Part shown: in pieces, positions 24,941 to 34,438 of the stretch
Position numbering within the stretch: position 1 is the first letter of the stretch
How the letters are laid out: each line of letters opens with the position of its first letter
Assembly: GCA_041664945.1 (NCBI GenBank)
Contig: JBAYJY010000031.1
Coordinates: 1-34,438 of the forward strand
Origin: JBAYJY01 sp041664945
GTDB taxonomy: Bacteria > UBP15 > UBA6099
Direction of reading: 5' to 3'
DNA length: 34,438 bases
The notes under the pieces: model-generated
What the model was told of the DNA's origin: nothing
The model's database searches: none
Seen by the model: the letters and a program-made list of their open reading frames with translations, nothing else
Program-made: the position numbers and the translations under genes

Positions 24941-27121
24941 TCATTTGCCGATATTTGCCGGAGTTTCGGTTTGATTTCCCACATCATAAATTCTAACCTG
25001 CGGATTTGAATAAATTAGACGGAACTGGTCTGTATGCGCGTCCGCCCATTGGCGTTCAATGGGAAAGCCTTCTGGGTCGTGCGCGAGATGAGGCAGGTCG
25101 TTCTGGTGCAGAACGGTGACGTAAAGCAGATCGGTGTGTGAATCGATAAGGCGTTCTATCCAAGTGACGTAATCCGGGTCGCGGCGGCAGAAATCGATCC
25201 TGTCCGTGTCGGGAACGCTGTATTGGTTGCTTTTCATCAACCTGGCTGCGCATTCGTGGAATGCTGTTTCATGCCAGCGAGTGACCGGGACGTAATAGAC
25301 GGAGTTCTTGAGGCGCGGTCCGGTGAGGCCGAAGTTAAGGTCGGTTCCGGTATAAGCGACGCGCGCCGGTTCAGGGCGCAGTTGGCGCAAGGCGCTCCAG
25401 GAGCGGCCCATGGGGAAGCTTGAGTAATAGGCGTATTGGTATGAAGGGTAGCGGCCGGCGATGGCAAAAACTCCGGCGGCTGCGATGACGCCGCATGTGA
25501 TCAGGATCGGCCGACCGCCTGAAATCAGTCTGCCGCGCGCAAATGACATGAAAAATGCCGTCGCGGCGCCTATCGCGGCGATGCCCATCAGCAATGCGCC
25601 GGGCGCCATTGCGCGATAAACGGGATTCGACTGCTTAATTAAGTTCAGGATATGTTTTTGTAATTGAATGTAGAAAGCGCCGTCAGGATAATTTGATGTG
25701 GCGACTATGTTGACGATGAATATCACAGGTAGCAGTGAAAGAAAAAGCATTGAGTTTTTGCGAGAGAGGCGGCTGCCTACCCATGCGATGGACGCGCAAG
25801 CTATAAGAAAAGCGCTGAATGTGAAGCGAACTTCGCGGTTGTAAGGAATTGCAAAGAAGCATATGGCGGCGACAAGCCACGGAAACGCCGCGAGACACTT
25901 CGCGCGAAAATCGCGACGAGGCCATAAAATGGCAAGTATCGTGCATGCGCAGCAAAGCGCAAGCAAAGGAGTTCCCCAGTCTTCGCGCAGTACGCCGAGC
26001 CATTCGAGACCGCTGTTCGTATGAAAAAGCGATTGGAGCATTGTCCAGCGCGTGTAGGCGCCATGAAGGATTACTTTGCCGAACGCTGAAATAGTAAGCG
26101 GGAAAACAGGATTGCCGGTCACGATAAGATTGCGAATGTGCCAGAAGCCTCCGAATATGACACAGACTCCCGGCCCCCATAGGAAAGCGCTCCATTCACG
26201 TTTGCTTATAAGAAAATACACGAATGTCGGCGCGGCGATGAAAAGCATGAATACAAGCGCGATGCTTTTGGTCCCAGCGAATAAGCCGAGCGCAAGGAAG
26301 GCGAAGAAAAGGCTTGCGCGCGATTCCGGCCGTTCGGCCCATCGGAAAAGAAAATATAGCGAACAGACGAAAAACGCTGAGAAAATGATGTCGACTTCTG
26401 AAGCGACGGCCTGGTGGAAAAGAATGGGCATGAAGAATGCCGCGCAAGCTGCCGCCGACGACTCCGCTTTTCCTGCGCCGCAGGTTCGAGATAGCTTGTA
26501 AACGGCAACGCATGCCGATGCGAGAAATATTAATTGCAATGCGTTCGTAGCGAAGTCCTGACCGAGCGACAGCAGGATTCTCATATAGATCAGTTCGGCG
26601 TTCGATGGAAAATATGTGCCTGCCTGATCTCCGAACGGCACTGTGACAAGAAATATTTTCCCGCTTTTTATCCAAGAGGCGGGAAAACTGAGGTGGTAGA
26701 CGAAAGCGTCCCATGGGGGAGGCGGCGAAACCCACGCCCAGACCCACGCCGCCGCAGCGACTGCGAGAGCTAAGAAGATTGTCATTCGCAATGGCTGGAA
26801 ATTGAGCGTTTCATAGGCGGCAGGTTTATCTGTTTTGGGCGGTTGGGGAACTCGGGTGAGAAAAAGATAAACAGACGTCATGAAGAAGGCAGCGTCTGCA
26901 AGAAGCATGTTCAAGAGAGATATCAAGCCGAGGCATCCGATGACGGTTGAGGAAAAAACAACCCAAGCGGTAGCGATGAGAACGGATTCGAGGAATGAAT
27001 CTGCGCTGCAGGCGTCTGGCTCGATACGTTTTTGAAGAAAAGCGGCTCCGCAGCATACGAAAGCCCAGGTGAGAAGAAAAAACGCCGCGCCGGAGAGCGG
27101 GCCGAGCGTCGCGGTGTTCAT
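24941..27121 (-). CDS. GT-C-type polytopic membrane glycosyltransferase-like protein
   Basis: A 726-aa integral membrane protein with more than ten hydrophobic segments and a soluble C-terminal ~150 residues. The first extracytoplasmic loop carries PPPPWDAFVYHLSFP, with D138 and H143, the acidic/His signature of GT-C enzymes that use lipid-linked sugars. FPSNAEL and HIRNLIVTGNPVFP are also typical of this uncharacterised family. It should act on the periplasmic face of the inner membrane. The ATG overlaps the stop of the O-antigen-ligase-type gene (ATGA), so translation is coupled. It is the last gene of the operon. Donor and acceptor are unknown. Confidence 0.82.
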   Translation of the reverse strand: MNTATLGPLSGAAFFLLTWAFVCCGAAFLQKRIEPDACSADSFLESVLIATAWVVFSSTVIGCLGLISLLNMLLADAAFFMTSVYLFLTRVPQPPKTDKPAAYETLNFQPLRMTIFLALAVAAAAWVWAWVSPPPPWDAFVYHLSFPASWIKSGKIFLVTVPFGDQAGTYFPSNAELIYMRILLSLGQDFATNALQLIFLASACVAVYKLSRTCGAGKAESSAAACAAFFMPILFHQAVASEVDIIFSAFFVCSLYFLFRWAERPESRASLFFAFLALGLFAGTKSIALVFMLFIAAPTFVYFLISKREWSAFLWGPGVCVIFGGFWHIRNLIVTGNPVFPLTISAFGKVILHGAYTRWTMLQSLFHTNSGLEWLGVLREDWGTPLLALCCACTILAILWPRRDFRAKCLAAFPWLVAAICFFAIPYNREVRFTFSAFLIACASIAWVGSRLSRKNSMLFLSLLPVIFIVNIVATSNYPDGAFYIQLQKHILNLIKQSNPVYRAMAPGALLMGIAAIGAATAFFMSFARGRLISGGRPILITCGVIAAAGVFAIAGRYPSYQYAYYSSFPMGRSWSALRQLRPEPARVAYTGTDLNFGLTGPRLKNSVYYVPVTRWHETAFHECAARLMKSNQYSVPDTDRIDFCRRDPDYVTWIERLIDSHTDLLYVTVLHQNDLPHLAHDPEGFPIERQWADAHTDQFRLIYSNPQVRIYDVGNQTETPANIGK

Positions 27122-28959
27122 TTCGACGGCATCCCTCCTTCGCGAATAAGCGCTTCATATTGCGAAATCTGTTGAAGAACATTTTTGTCATTAGTGAGGC
27201 GTCTGGCTTTTGACAGTTCGCGAAGAGCGTCGCCGGCCTCGCCGATTTTATAGTAATAAACAGAAAGAAATATTTTCGCTCTGAAGTCGGCGGGAATCGC
27301 CTGAGTGTAAAAAAGCATGTTTGATATTGCGCGAGTCATGTCTCCGAGTTCGGAGTAAGCGAGACTAATATTGTAGTAGACGCTCGGGTCGCCGGATGTT
27401 AGCTTTGATTTGATGAGGAAGGGAAGCGCTTCCTTCGGTCGTCCTGTGGCGAGATAAATGACTCCCTGAGTGAAAAGAATTTCGCCGTCATCAGGATAAA
27501 AACCGAGCGCTTTTTCTGTTTGCGAAAGGGCGAGGTCGGGCCGGTTCATGGAAATTGAACGTTTCGCATTGGTGAGAAGGAAGCGCGCTTCGAGAGGGAT
27601 AAAAACTTTATAAACGGCGAAAGCGGCGCAGATGACAATGGCGGCGATGATAATGCTTCTTGCGAAACGATTATAAAGCGCGGCCGGAAGCGGAACGGAG
27701 TTAACCGGCTCCGCGCCGGTTGTCTGCATATCGTCTATGAAGGCGAGCGCTATAGGGAGAAGAATGCCGGTGGTCGGAACGCGGAGAGGGAAACTGAAAA
27801 AAGCGGCTGCGGCAAAAGCGACGAGCGAAGCCGCCCAAGCGGCGCCGGTAAACGAGCCGCGCGCCGCGACACTGAAACCGAGCGCAATGCCTGAACCTAT
27901 GGCGAGAGCGAGAAACAGGAAACCGAGCGCTCCGGAATCGGCGAGCGAGTTTAGATACTCGTTATGAGGATGCCCGGGTTTCTCGATCAGGGTGATCATC
28001 TCTATGTCTTTGGGATGCGGACTTTTAAAATATTCTTTTTGAAAATTTATGTAATCCAACTTGAAAAAACCGGGTCCGCCGCCGAGAACGGGTTGTTTCT
28101 CGAACATGGAGATTGCGGCTTTCCAGTAGACAAATCGCATTGGTATCGAATATTTCTTGCCGGGGACAAAGATAGTGGAAATGGAAATGATGGCGACAGT
28201 CGCGAGCGCGGCGGCTATCAATATGAGTCGTTTTGGTTTCTTTCCGCCGTAAGAAGCGGCCGCAGCCGATAAAACGACAGAGCCGCAGACGGCGGCGAGA
28301 AGGGCGGCGCGGGCGCCGGTAAGGATAAGGGCGGCGAAAATCGCGGTCGCGGCGAAAGCGGCGATAGTTTTCTGCTTTTTTTTAAAATCAGCCAGAAAGA
28401 CGAGGGCCGCGGCGAGCGGGAAAACAGGCGCCAGAAAATCAGCGAGCAGATTGGAATTGCCGAACAGCGAATAAACTCCGAGCGCCTTTGCTCCGGCGTG
28501 AGAGTAACGGCTGAAGTTGGGAAGAAAGTCCAGCCCGAGATACTGAATAATTCCGTGGAATGAGAAAATGAAAGCGAAAATAACAGGAGCTGAAAGCGCC
28601 ATGAACGCGGGCGATTCGTCTTTTGAGGAACTCCAGCGAACGGCATAATAGGCAAGAACGTATAAAACCGGCAGACGCATTTCGCCGAACGAGTAATGTG
28701 GGCGCGCGGCTGCTGCGGCGCTGACTGCGAGCGCAGCGACCCAAAGTAATAGAAACAAACCCGATAAACCCGGTTTGAAACGAGGTCTGAATCCTGAGGA
28801 TACGGCAGCGCAAAGAATGTACGAAAGCAGCAATATGACTGAAAAGCCGAGCGCGGTCTCCTTAGGCGTCACATAATTGTCGCAGCGGCCGATAAAAACA
28901 AGCGTGAAGGCGCAATCGATCAACCATATGAAAATAAGAGTTCTGCGCTTGCTCAGCAT
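27118..28959 (-). CDS. O-antigen ligase/polymerase (Wzy_C) family protein with TPR tail
   Basis: A 613-aa polytopic protein. The Wzy_C region contains RFVYWKAAISMF, PVLGGGPGFF and, in the large periplasmic loop, GHPHNEYLNSLADSGALGF with the essential-type histidines. After the last membrane helix (about 440) there are TPR repeats (about 470-600: DLALSQTEKALGFYPDDGE and following). Family members join or ligate O-antigen, teichuronic or glycoprotein glycans. TPR-tailed versions are often linked to protein glycosylation or cell-wall glycans; that is inference here. GGAGG lies about 11 bases before the ATG. It sits between two GT-C-like genes, 34 bases after the upstream one. Confidence 0.88.
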   Translation of the reverse strand: MLSKRRTLIFIWLIDCAFTLVFIGRCDNYVTPKETALGFSVILLLSYILCAAVSSGFRPRFKPGLSGLFLLLWVAALAVSAAAAARPHYSFGEMRLPVLYVLAYYAVRWSSSKDESPAFMALSAPVIFAFIFSFHGIIQYLGLDFLPNFSRYSHAGAKALGVYSLFGNSNLLADFLAPVFPLAAALVFLADFKKKQKTIAAFAATAIFAALILTGARAALLAAVCGSVVLSAAAASYGGKKPKRLILIAAALATVAIISISTIFVPGKKYSIPMRFVYWKAAISMFEKQPVLGGGPGFFKLDYINFQKEYFKSPHPKDIEMITLIEKPGHPHNEYLNSLADSGALGFLFLALAIGSGIALGFSVAARGSFTGAAWAASLVAFAAAAFFSFPLRVPTTGILLPIALAFIDDMQTTGAEPVNSVPLPAALYNRFARSIIIAAIVICAAFAVYKVFIPLEARFLLTNAKRSISMNRPDLALSQTEKALGFYPDDGEILFTQGVIYLATGRPKEALPFLIKSKLTSGDPSVYYNISLAYSELGDMTRAISNMLFYTQAIPADFRAKIFLSVYYYKIGEAGDALRELSKARRLTNDKNVLQQISQYEALIREGGMPSK

Positions 28960-28993
28960 AGCGTAGACTGCCTCCGGTTGTGAGCGCGCAACG

Positions 28994-30946
28994 TCATTTG
29001 CTTTCTCCGTCTCGTATGTTATTTAAGATGTTGTTGTATTCTGGCATGATGCGCGCCGCGGCTTTGAATTCTTTTATCGCTTCCTCGCGGCGTCCTTTTG
29101 ACAACATAATCTCGCCGATGATAGCGTGAAGTCCGGCGATGCGGACGTTGATTTTCAGCCCGTCGCGGGCGAGTTTAAGCGCGCGAACTCTGTCGCCGTC
29201 GCCATAACTAATCAGGGCAAGCGCGCGGATGGCGATAATGTTCCGTGGGCTTTGGTTCAGACTTCGATTCAGTTCGCCGACAAGAGCTTTTCTGACTTCG
29301 GCAGGAAGAAACTTCCATTTACCAGCCATATCGACAGAAGTGAATGGGTCTGCGACAGAGTATCCGAACATTCGGATTATTTCTTCGTTGTCCCGGATTG
29401 ACTTGGCGAGAACAATCGAATCGCTGTCCCAGAAAATCAGGCGCCAGCCGCCGTCCGATTTCTTTATCGCATTAAACATTTTCCAATCTGTCACTTTCAG
29501 GACAGCAAAATTAAAATCAAATATTTTTTGAAGAGAGTTGAACATTTCGGGAGTCGGTTTTTGGGCGAATCGCAAATATTCAGAAAAGAAGCCTTCTCCG
29601 TAGAACTCCGCGCGTCCGTCGATGAAGACCTTGTGTTTCGGATACAGGCCCCATATGAGAGGGCCGCCGAGTTCATAGTTGTTGAACATCTCTCCTTTTA
29701 GATCGTTTTTTGAGACGAAATCGATTGCGCGGTCCGGATATTTGCCGGGAAGAACGCCGCTGCCGTAGATGAAGCGCTCGCCGTTAATCGCGTAAACATA
29801 TCCGATGGAAATAAGAGAAAAGATAACTAAGCAGGCGGCGGCGACATATCTGCGTGGAGTGTCATATAGTTTTTGAAATACAGGAGTCAGCCCGATTGCG
29901 ATCATTGGCGCGGAGAGGAGGCAGAAGACGGCGATGAAACGGCGCGAGTAGAACGCCATAAAGGCTGTCGCGAGAAAAACGAGGAGATGGAAGACGTTCA
30001 TTTTTTTTCCGGCGGAATAAAAGGAAAGAACGCCGAGAGCGAAGAAAACAGGAAGTCCCATGCGGCCCGGTTCGCCGTTCATTGAAAAGAAATGCTTGAA
30101 GGGGATAGGCGACCATTCTGTTATGTGGCGCATAAACACCTGTTCCCGCGCGAATTCGAACGGCGCCGAAAGGGCGTGCAATCCGTACGGGTTGAAGAGC
30201 GAAGCGATAGCGGTTGCGATCAGAACGGCGCCGAGAGATCTCAGCGTTTTCGAACTTATATCAGGCGAAAAAGAAAAATTAAATTTGAAATTCGCGATGA
30301 AAGCGGCCATGCCGGCTGCGATAGCTGCGCCGATCAGCAACAAGCTGAAATCAGCGCTTGGATGAAAATTCGCCCAGAATATCTGTATGAACGGAATCAG
30401 AATCAGAACGGATGCAGGGTTTCGTTCTTTCTTCCCTTCAGCCGGCGGCTGTTTTTTGAAAGCGCGATTGAGAATAAAGAAAACTGCGACAATAAAGAGG
30501 AAGGAAAACATTTCGGGGCGATGCCCGGTGAGGCGGATGCGGGCGGCCCAAAAGGCGCCGCCTATGAGCGGGATCGCCAGAAGCGGGTCTGCGCCGGCGG
30601 CTTTCGCCATGAAAAACAGCGCCATGCATATAAACAGCGATATGCCGACGGCAAGGCCCTGAACTCCGGGAATTCCCCATTTGGAATATGCGGAATATAG
30701 ATATGTTTCGCCCATCCATTCGTCGTTAATCCAGCGCGTTCCGCTTTTGGGGAAAGAAAAAGGATCGTCGCTGATCATCTTTTGCGTTTCCGTCATCACC
30801 TGTCCGGCTTTCAGGTGCCACCAAAAATCAGAGTCCCATATTTTAACGTGCGTCATTGCCGCAACGAACAAAAACAGGCAAAGAATAGCGATTCGCACTG
30901 CGGCGTCTTCGATGCCGCCTTTAGTTTTGTCGGTTTTATTAGTCAT
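28994..30946 (-). CDS. Large membrane protein of the 'DxDFWWHL' GT-C-like family with TPR tail
   Basis: A 650-aa protein with about ten membrane segments. The first loop has WDSDFWWHLKAGQ (37-49) and later INDEWMGE, RLTGHRPEMFSF and, near residues 425-450, NNYELGGPLIW with KVFIDGRAEFYG. These are recurring motifs of a widespread, uncharacterised bacterial family resembling GT-C transferases. The last ~100 residues form two or three TPR-like units. The start overlaps the previous gene's end by 8 bases. It probably handles a lipid-linked sugar at the periplasmic face; no activity is proven for the family. Confidence 0.8.
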   Translation of the reverse strand: MTNKTDKTKGGIEDAAVRIAILCLFLFVAAMTHVKIWDSDFWWHLKAGQVMTETQKMISDDPFSFPKSGTRWINDEWMGETYLYSAYSKWGIPGVQGLAVGISLFICMALFFMAKAAGADPLLAIPLIGGAFWAARIRLTGHRPEMFSFLFIVAVFFILNRAFKKQPPAEGKKERNPASVLILIPFIQIFWANFHPSADFSLLLIGAAIAAGMAAFIANFKFNFSFSPDISSKTLRSLGAVLIATAIASLFNPYGLHALSAPFEFAREQVFMRHITEWSPIPFKHFFSMNGEPGRMGLPVFFALGVLSFYSAGKKMNVFHLLVFLATAFMAFYSRRFIAVFCLLSAPMIAIGLTPVFQKLYDTPRRYVAAACLVIFSLISIGYVYAINGERFIYGSGVLPGKYPDRAIDFVSKNDLKGEMFNNYELGGPLIWGLYPKHKVFIDGRAEFYGEGFFSEYLRFAQKPTPEMFNSLQKIFDFNFAVLKVTDWKMFNAIKKSDGGWRLIFWDSDSIVLAKSIRDNEEIIRMFGYSVADPFTSVDMAGKWKFLPAEVRKALVGELNRSLNQSPRNIIAIRALALISYGDGDRVRALKLARDGLKINVRIAGLHAIIGEIMLSKGRREEAIKEFKAAARIMPEYNNILNNIRDGESK

Positions 30947-32732
30947 TAATGTCCGTCTTTGAGCTGTTTAAGTCGCTCATTCGTTTTGTTATTTTGCTTC
31001 GAAGGATTCGTATGCCTTCATCTTCGGGAGTGATCGAGAGAATGGCGTCGCACTGTTCGAGCGCTTCTTTAAGCTTTGAAGAGTGCATATAGATCGTGAG
31101 CAGATAAAAACGGGCTTGAACATTTGAAGGCATGAGTTCAACGCCTCGCAGCAGAAATCGTTCCGCATTAATATCGTCGCCATTCTTGAAATATACGACT
31201 CCGAGGTTCATGAAGGAATAAGGCGAATTGGGATTAAGGCGGGCGGAGGCCTTAAGGAGCCCGATCGCTTTTTCAGGCTGATTCTCTTTTGCGTAGACGA
31301 TGCCGAGATTGGAGAGGGCGCGGTAAAGAGTTCCATAACGCAGGTCGTTTTGTGTTCCGCCGGAGGCCAGACGGACGGCGCGGACAAGTGACGTTTTTGC
31401 GTCTTCGTATTTGTTCGCTTCAAATTCAACCATTCCGAGGTTGACGAAGCCGTATGCCGAGTTCGGGGCGCAGTCGCAGGCGGCTTTCCAGAACGATATC
31501 GTGTTATCCCACACCTTGTTGCGATTGTTGGTCGCGACGGCTGCGAGGACTGCGAGAACGACGACCAAAACGGTAAGAACGACGCGCGATAATGATGGGT
31601 ATTTATTGCCGTCTCTCAAAAAGAAATCCTTCAGAACGAAACCGGCGAAGATGAGGAGGCCGGGCATTGCCATGTAGATATAGCGTTCCGCCATCACGAC
31701 GCCGATAGGAATGATATTGCTGACAGGCAACAGCATGAGGACGAACCAGACGGCGCCGAATCCGGCTCGCTTAACTCGAAGACAGGCTATAAGAATGCAC
31801 GCGGCTACCGCTATCAAAACGAATACGGCGGAAAGCGTCGAAGCGTCAAAAAATCTCGGCGAAACCGGGAATTCGTGAGTGACGCAGAGCCGGGCCGGCC
31901 AAATGAAGAGAGTGAAATAGCGCGCCCAAGCCTGAATGGCGAGGAGCGCTGTGGGCCAAGGGCCGCCGCCGTGATAGATGACGGATTCGGCTGGCCCGCG
32001 CATCGGGCCGAATCTTACGAACAGATAGAAAATCGCCGGCAATGAAAAAAGAGCGAAGGAGGCGAGCGCCTTTTTGCGGGATGGATTTTCGGAGATAAAA
32101 TATTCCGCAGCGAGAATCACCGCTGGAAAAACCACGGCGGTTTCTTTAGTGAAGAGCGCGAGAAAAAACGTGAGGAAAGCTCCGGCGCATTTTAGCGCTC
32201 CGGCGGCGCGTCCGCCGTCGGAGCGGCTTATGTATAAAGTGAAAGAAATGAGCAGAAAAAACAGACAGAGCGGGTCTTCCCGGAAAGTGACAGCGTTCAG
32301 CGCCTCGGTGAGGACAGGGTGAACGGCGAAGATAACGGCCATTCCCAAGCCGAGCCACGGCCGGCGGAGAAGACGCGCGAGTAAACCGAACAGGAGCAGA
32401 GAATTGAAAAAATGGAGGAGCAGGTTGATCAGATGGTATCCGGCAGGCCTGTTTCCCCATAGCGCGAAATCGCTGAAAAAAGTAAGCGTATTTACTGGCC
32501 GATAGCTGATTTCAATTCCCTGCGTGAAATAGTTGCGCGTGAAGAGTTGCTTCAGGTTGTCAGGGTTCTGAATAAGGTGATTTTGCGTGATGAGGATCGG
32601 ATCGTCCCAGACGAAAGGATTGTCAATCGTGCGATGGTATGAAACTGTGACGGCGAGGAAAAGAAGAATGATCGCCGCGAAACGTTGAAGCAGAGTTGTC
32701 TGCGGTATTGACTCTATTGCCGTGCCGTTCAT
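30939..32732 (-). CDS. TMTC-like (transmembrane and TPR) O-mannosyltransferase family protein
   Basis: A 597-aa protein with ten or more membrane segments and about four TPRs at the C-terminus (about 420-580). Motifs match the TMTC/DUF1736 layout: NPFVWDDPILI (acidic pair D43-D44 in the first loop), SYRPVNTLTF, GYHLINLLLHFFNSLL, HPVLTEALNAVTFRED (138-153), FTKETAVVFP and AERYIYMAMPG. Eukaryotic TMTC proteins O-mannosylate proteins; bacterial relatives are uncharacterised, so sugar and target are inferred only by family. It overlaps the upstream gene by ATGA and the downstream gene by 8 bases. Confidence 0.85.
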   Translation of the reverse strand: MNGTAIESIPQTTLLQRFAAIILLFLAVTVSYHRTIDNPFVWDDPILITQNHLIQNPDNLKQLFTRNYFTQGIEISYRPVNTLTFFSDFALWGNRPAGYHLINLLLHFFNSLLLFGLLARLLRRPWLGLGMAVIFAVHPVLTEALNAVTFREDPLCLFFLLISFTLYISRSDGGRAAGALKCAGAFLTFFLALFTKETAVVFPAVILAAEYFISENPSRKKALASFALFSLPAIFYLFVRFGPMRGPAESVIYHGGGPWPTALLAIQAWARYFTLFIWPARLCVTHEFPVSPRFFDASTLSAVFVLIAVAACILIACLRVKRAGFGAVWFVLMLLPVSNIIPIGVVMAERYIYMAMPGLLIFAGFVLKDFFLRDGNKYPSLSRVVLTVLVVVLAVLAAVATNNRNKVWDNTISFWKAACDCAPNSAYGFVNLGMVEFEANKYEDAKTSLVRAVRLASGGTQNDLRYGTLYRALSNLGIVYAKENQPEKAIGLLKASARLNPNSPYSFMNLGVVYFKNGDDINAERFLLRGVELMPSNVQARFYLLTIYMHSSKLKEALEQCDAILSITPEDEGIRILRSKITKRMSDLNSSKTDIND

Positions 32733-34300
32733 TTTTGATCCTCCGGTTGAAAGAGCCAGCTTCCGTTAAGATGGCGGAGCCTGTAGCCTGCCGGCATCTC
32801 AGTGACGATCAGGTTGGGCGAGTAAGCGACGGGCGGAAAGCCGGAGCCGCTTACAGGCGCATTGATAATTTTAATCTGTTTTGGAATAAAAGAGTGAATC
32901 GCGAAAGGAATCCAGATTGCGGACTTCCCGGCGAGCGTAAGCGCGAGAATGTTCGAGCCGTAAATATTCTGTCCCTTTTCGGGCCGGCGGCTGCCATGAA
33001 AGAAGTCGACCATATAGACGCGCCGCTCGGGCGGAATCATAGCGTATCCGTCATTGTCTCTTTTTATGTCGTCACGATAATAGACAAGCGCGTCCGGAAG
33101 GTAGTAATAAAATAGAGAAGCGTAGCTTCCGGAGACATCAGGGGATAGAACCATAGCGACGCTTCCGCCGTTCTTTTCGACAGCCGCTCCGACATCTCTG
33201 AATTGTGTTTTGTCCCATTTGCAGGAGGCGAGCGTTGCGGAGGTTTGCAAAAGCGAAAGGAGCGCGATCGCGATTAAGAGAGGCGCCCAGCGGGCGGCGG
33301 TTTTAGTTTCGCTGAACGGAAGCGCGGCGCCGAGAGTGAGAAACGGAATAAAGCCGAGAAGGTAGTAGCTGTGAACGTGAAGAAAGAAATACAGAATGAA
33401 AAAAGGAAACGCGAGGGAAACAAGCCAGATGCCGGAAACGCGCCGCTTATAGAAGGCGGCGGCGAGACCGGCGGCGCCGAGCGCGAAGACAGGTGGCGAG
33501 ACGGCCCAGATTATCTCCTTTGCCATATAAATTGCGATGCCGGGTGTTGGCCAATGAATCGCCGGACGGCTGTATATATCCCGAATTACGCCCGGATGGC
33601 TGATAAAGTGATAGATGAGAAAAGGCGCCGGGATAATGGCCGCCGGCAACAGAATCCAGAAAAGGCGCCGGTTGATGAGGCGCAGGGATTTTGATTCGAT
33701 CAGTTCGGCGATGAAGATTCCGGGCAGCAGGAGGACTGCGAAGTTTTTTGTAAAAACGGCGACGCCCCACAAAATGCCTGCTGCGAATTTCAGGAGAGAC
33801 TCCCGTTTGTGTCCGCGAGAAACGAGATAGAGCCAGAGCGCCGCGAGGGTCAGCGTGACGTATGCCGCATCCGGCTGCGCCTGACGTCCGAGTATGGAGT
33901 AAGCAGGTCCCGTGGCGAGAAAAGCGGCGGCAATCAGGCCGGCGGTCTGAGTCGCTATGCGGCAACCTATCAGGTAAATCAGCAGGATTCCGAGAAGGCT
34001 GAAAAGAACAGAAACGAGCCGCGGGGAAGCTTCGTTGACGCCGAATGCCTTGTCCGCGAGGTAGGCGAGATAAGGATAAACGGGCCTGACTTTATAGTCG
34101 ACGAGACCTTTCGTAACGGTCGGGTTCAAGATCGAGTTGTGTTCGAAATTTCGCGCTGTTGAGGCGTACCATGCCTCGTTCAGCGAATGGTAGCCGCCGA
34201 ACGGATCGCCGATCCGGTAGCATCGAAGGGCGGCGCCCGCTGTCAGAATGATCAGCAGTGTGAGAACAACCGCGGCGCTTGTTTTTTTAGTGTCGGTCAT
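32729..34300 (-). CDS. GT39/ArnT-like membrane glycosyltransferase
   Basis: A 523-aa polytopic protein of the PMT_2/ArnT type. The first periplasmic loop has GYHSLNEAWYAS with the acidic residue E42 at the place of the usual D/E, followed by RPVYPYLAYL and SPRLVSVLFSLLG, all typical. About ten to twelve membrane helices end near residue 350, and a soluble C-terminal domain follows. Family enzymes move sugars from polyprenyl phosphate to lipids or proteins. It overlaps both neighbours by ATGA, so translation of the whole series is coupled. Confidence 0.87.
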   Translation of the reverse strand: MTDTKKTSAAVVLTLLIILTAGAALRCYRIGDPFGGYHSLNEAWYASTARNFEHNSILNPTVTKGLVDYKVRPVYPYLAYLADKAFGVNEASPRLVSVLFSLLGILLIYLIGCRIATQTAGLIAAAFLATGPAYSILGRQAQPDAAYVTLTLAALWLYLVSRGHKRESLLKFAAGILWGVAVFTKNFAVLLLPGIFIAELIESKSLRLINRRLFWILLPAAIIPAPFLIYHFISHPGVIRDIYSRPAIHWPTPGIAIYMAKEIIWAVSPPVFALGAAGLAAAFYKRRVSGIWLVSLAFPFFILYFFLHVHSYYLLGFIPFLTLGAALPFSETKTAARWAPLLIAIALLSLLQTSATLASCKWDKTQFRDVGAAVEKNGGSVAMVLSPDVSGSYASLFYYYLPDALVYYRDDIKRDNDGYAMIPPERRVYMVDFFHGSRRPEKGQNIYGSNILALTLAGKSAIWIPFAIHSFIPKQIKIINAPVSGSGFPPVAYSPNLIVTEMPAGYRLRHLNGSWLFQPEDQK

Positions 34301-34438
34301 TTTTGTAATCGCGCGGCGGCGGCGCGGTACGCATTTTCAATTTTAGCCGCCTTTTCCGGCCTGTCAGTCGTGTGATAGAGAATAATAAGCAGCTTGTAGG
34401 AAGGCAGCATGAGTCTGTCGTTGTGGATGCTTTGAAGC
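34297..34438 (-). CDS. C-terminal end of a further operon gene, probably TPR-type
   Basis: The frame is open from the right edge and ends in TGA overlapping the next ATG. The last 46 residues (ending NAYRAAAARLQK) are helical and fit the end of a TPR-type or soluble tail. Too short to assign. Confidence 0.55.
   Translation of the reverse strand, partial: LQSIHNDRLMLPSYKLLIILYHTTDRPEKAAKIENAYRAAAARLQK

Overview
The window is a bacterial chromosome segment of moderate to high GC, with AT-rich stretches around the rRNA gene and a transposase. It contains 23 convincing protein genes, two of them cut by the window ends, plus a 51-aa gene, one weak 41-aa ORF and a complete 16S rRNA gene. An O-antigen-ligase-type protein and a lipoprotein suggest a cell with an outer envelope. 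Two sigma-28-type promoters, one in front of a YjfB-type gene, suggest motility. I cannot name the phylum by eye; the full 16S gene at about 14124-15699 would settle it. Features that point away from common model lineages are the isolated 16S gene, unusual bases in the 16S 790-806 region, and many large membrane/TPR proteins.

Layout. 1-756: the 3' end of a 2-isopropylmalate-synthase-like enzyme fused to a Cache-like sensor domain. 925-4301 (minus): an NtrC-type sigma-54 activator followed by a lipoprotein and an unknown protein. 4500-4912 (minus): a small YjfB-like gene behind a near-consensus sigma-28 promoter, then a second sigma-28-like promoter, two hairpins around a UCCUCCU linker and a U-tract, which is a candidate small RNA. 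5040-6144: a PHP phosphoesterase and a YkvA protein. 6223-7635 (minus): a B12-binding-type radical SAM protein. 7839-13508 (plus): a secreted GH31 glycosidase, a Gfo/Idh/MocA oxidoreductase, a DUF5989-type peptide, a NodU/CmcH carbamoyltransferase, an SxtJ-type membrane protein and a small zinc-finger protein.

13785-15962 (minus): a self-contained 16S unit with tandem promoters, a processing stem and its own terminator directly after the 16S gene, with no tRNA, 23S or 5S. 16173-18287 (minus): an ADP-forming acyl-CoA synthetase. 18381-19569: a RAYT-type HUH transposase bracketed by two pairs of a 28-bp inverted repeat, ending 24 bp before fmt. 19594-24921 (plus): fmt, rsmB, a PASTA-domain kinase-like protein whose catalytic aspartate is replaced (pseudokinase), and rpe. 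This resembles the fmt-rsmB-PASTA kinase-rpe neighbourhood of other bacteria, but without the phosphatase and rsgA.

24941-34438 (minus): a compact run of at least six genes, mostly joined by short overlaps, encoding large polytopic GT-C-like glycosyltransferases, an O-antigen ligase/polymerase-type protein and TPR tails. It looks like a surface-glycan or protein-glycosylation operon that continues beyond the right edge.
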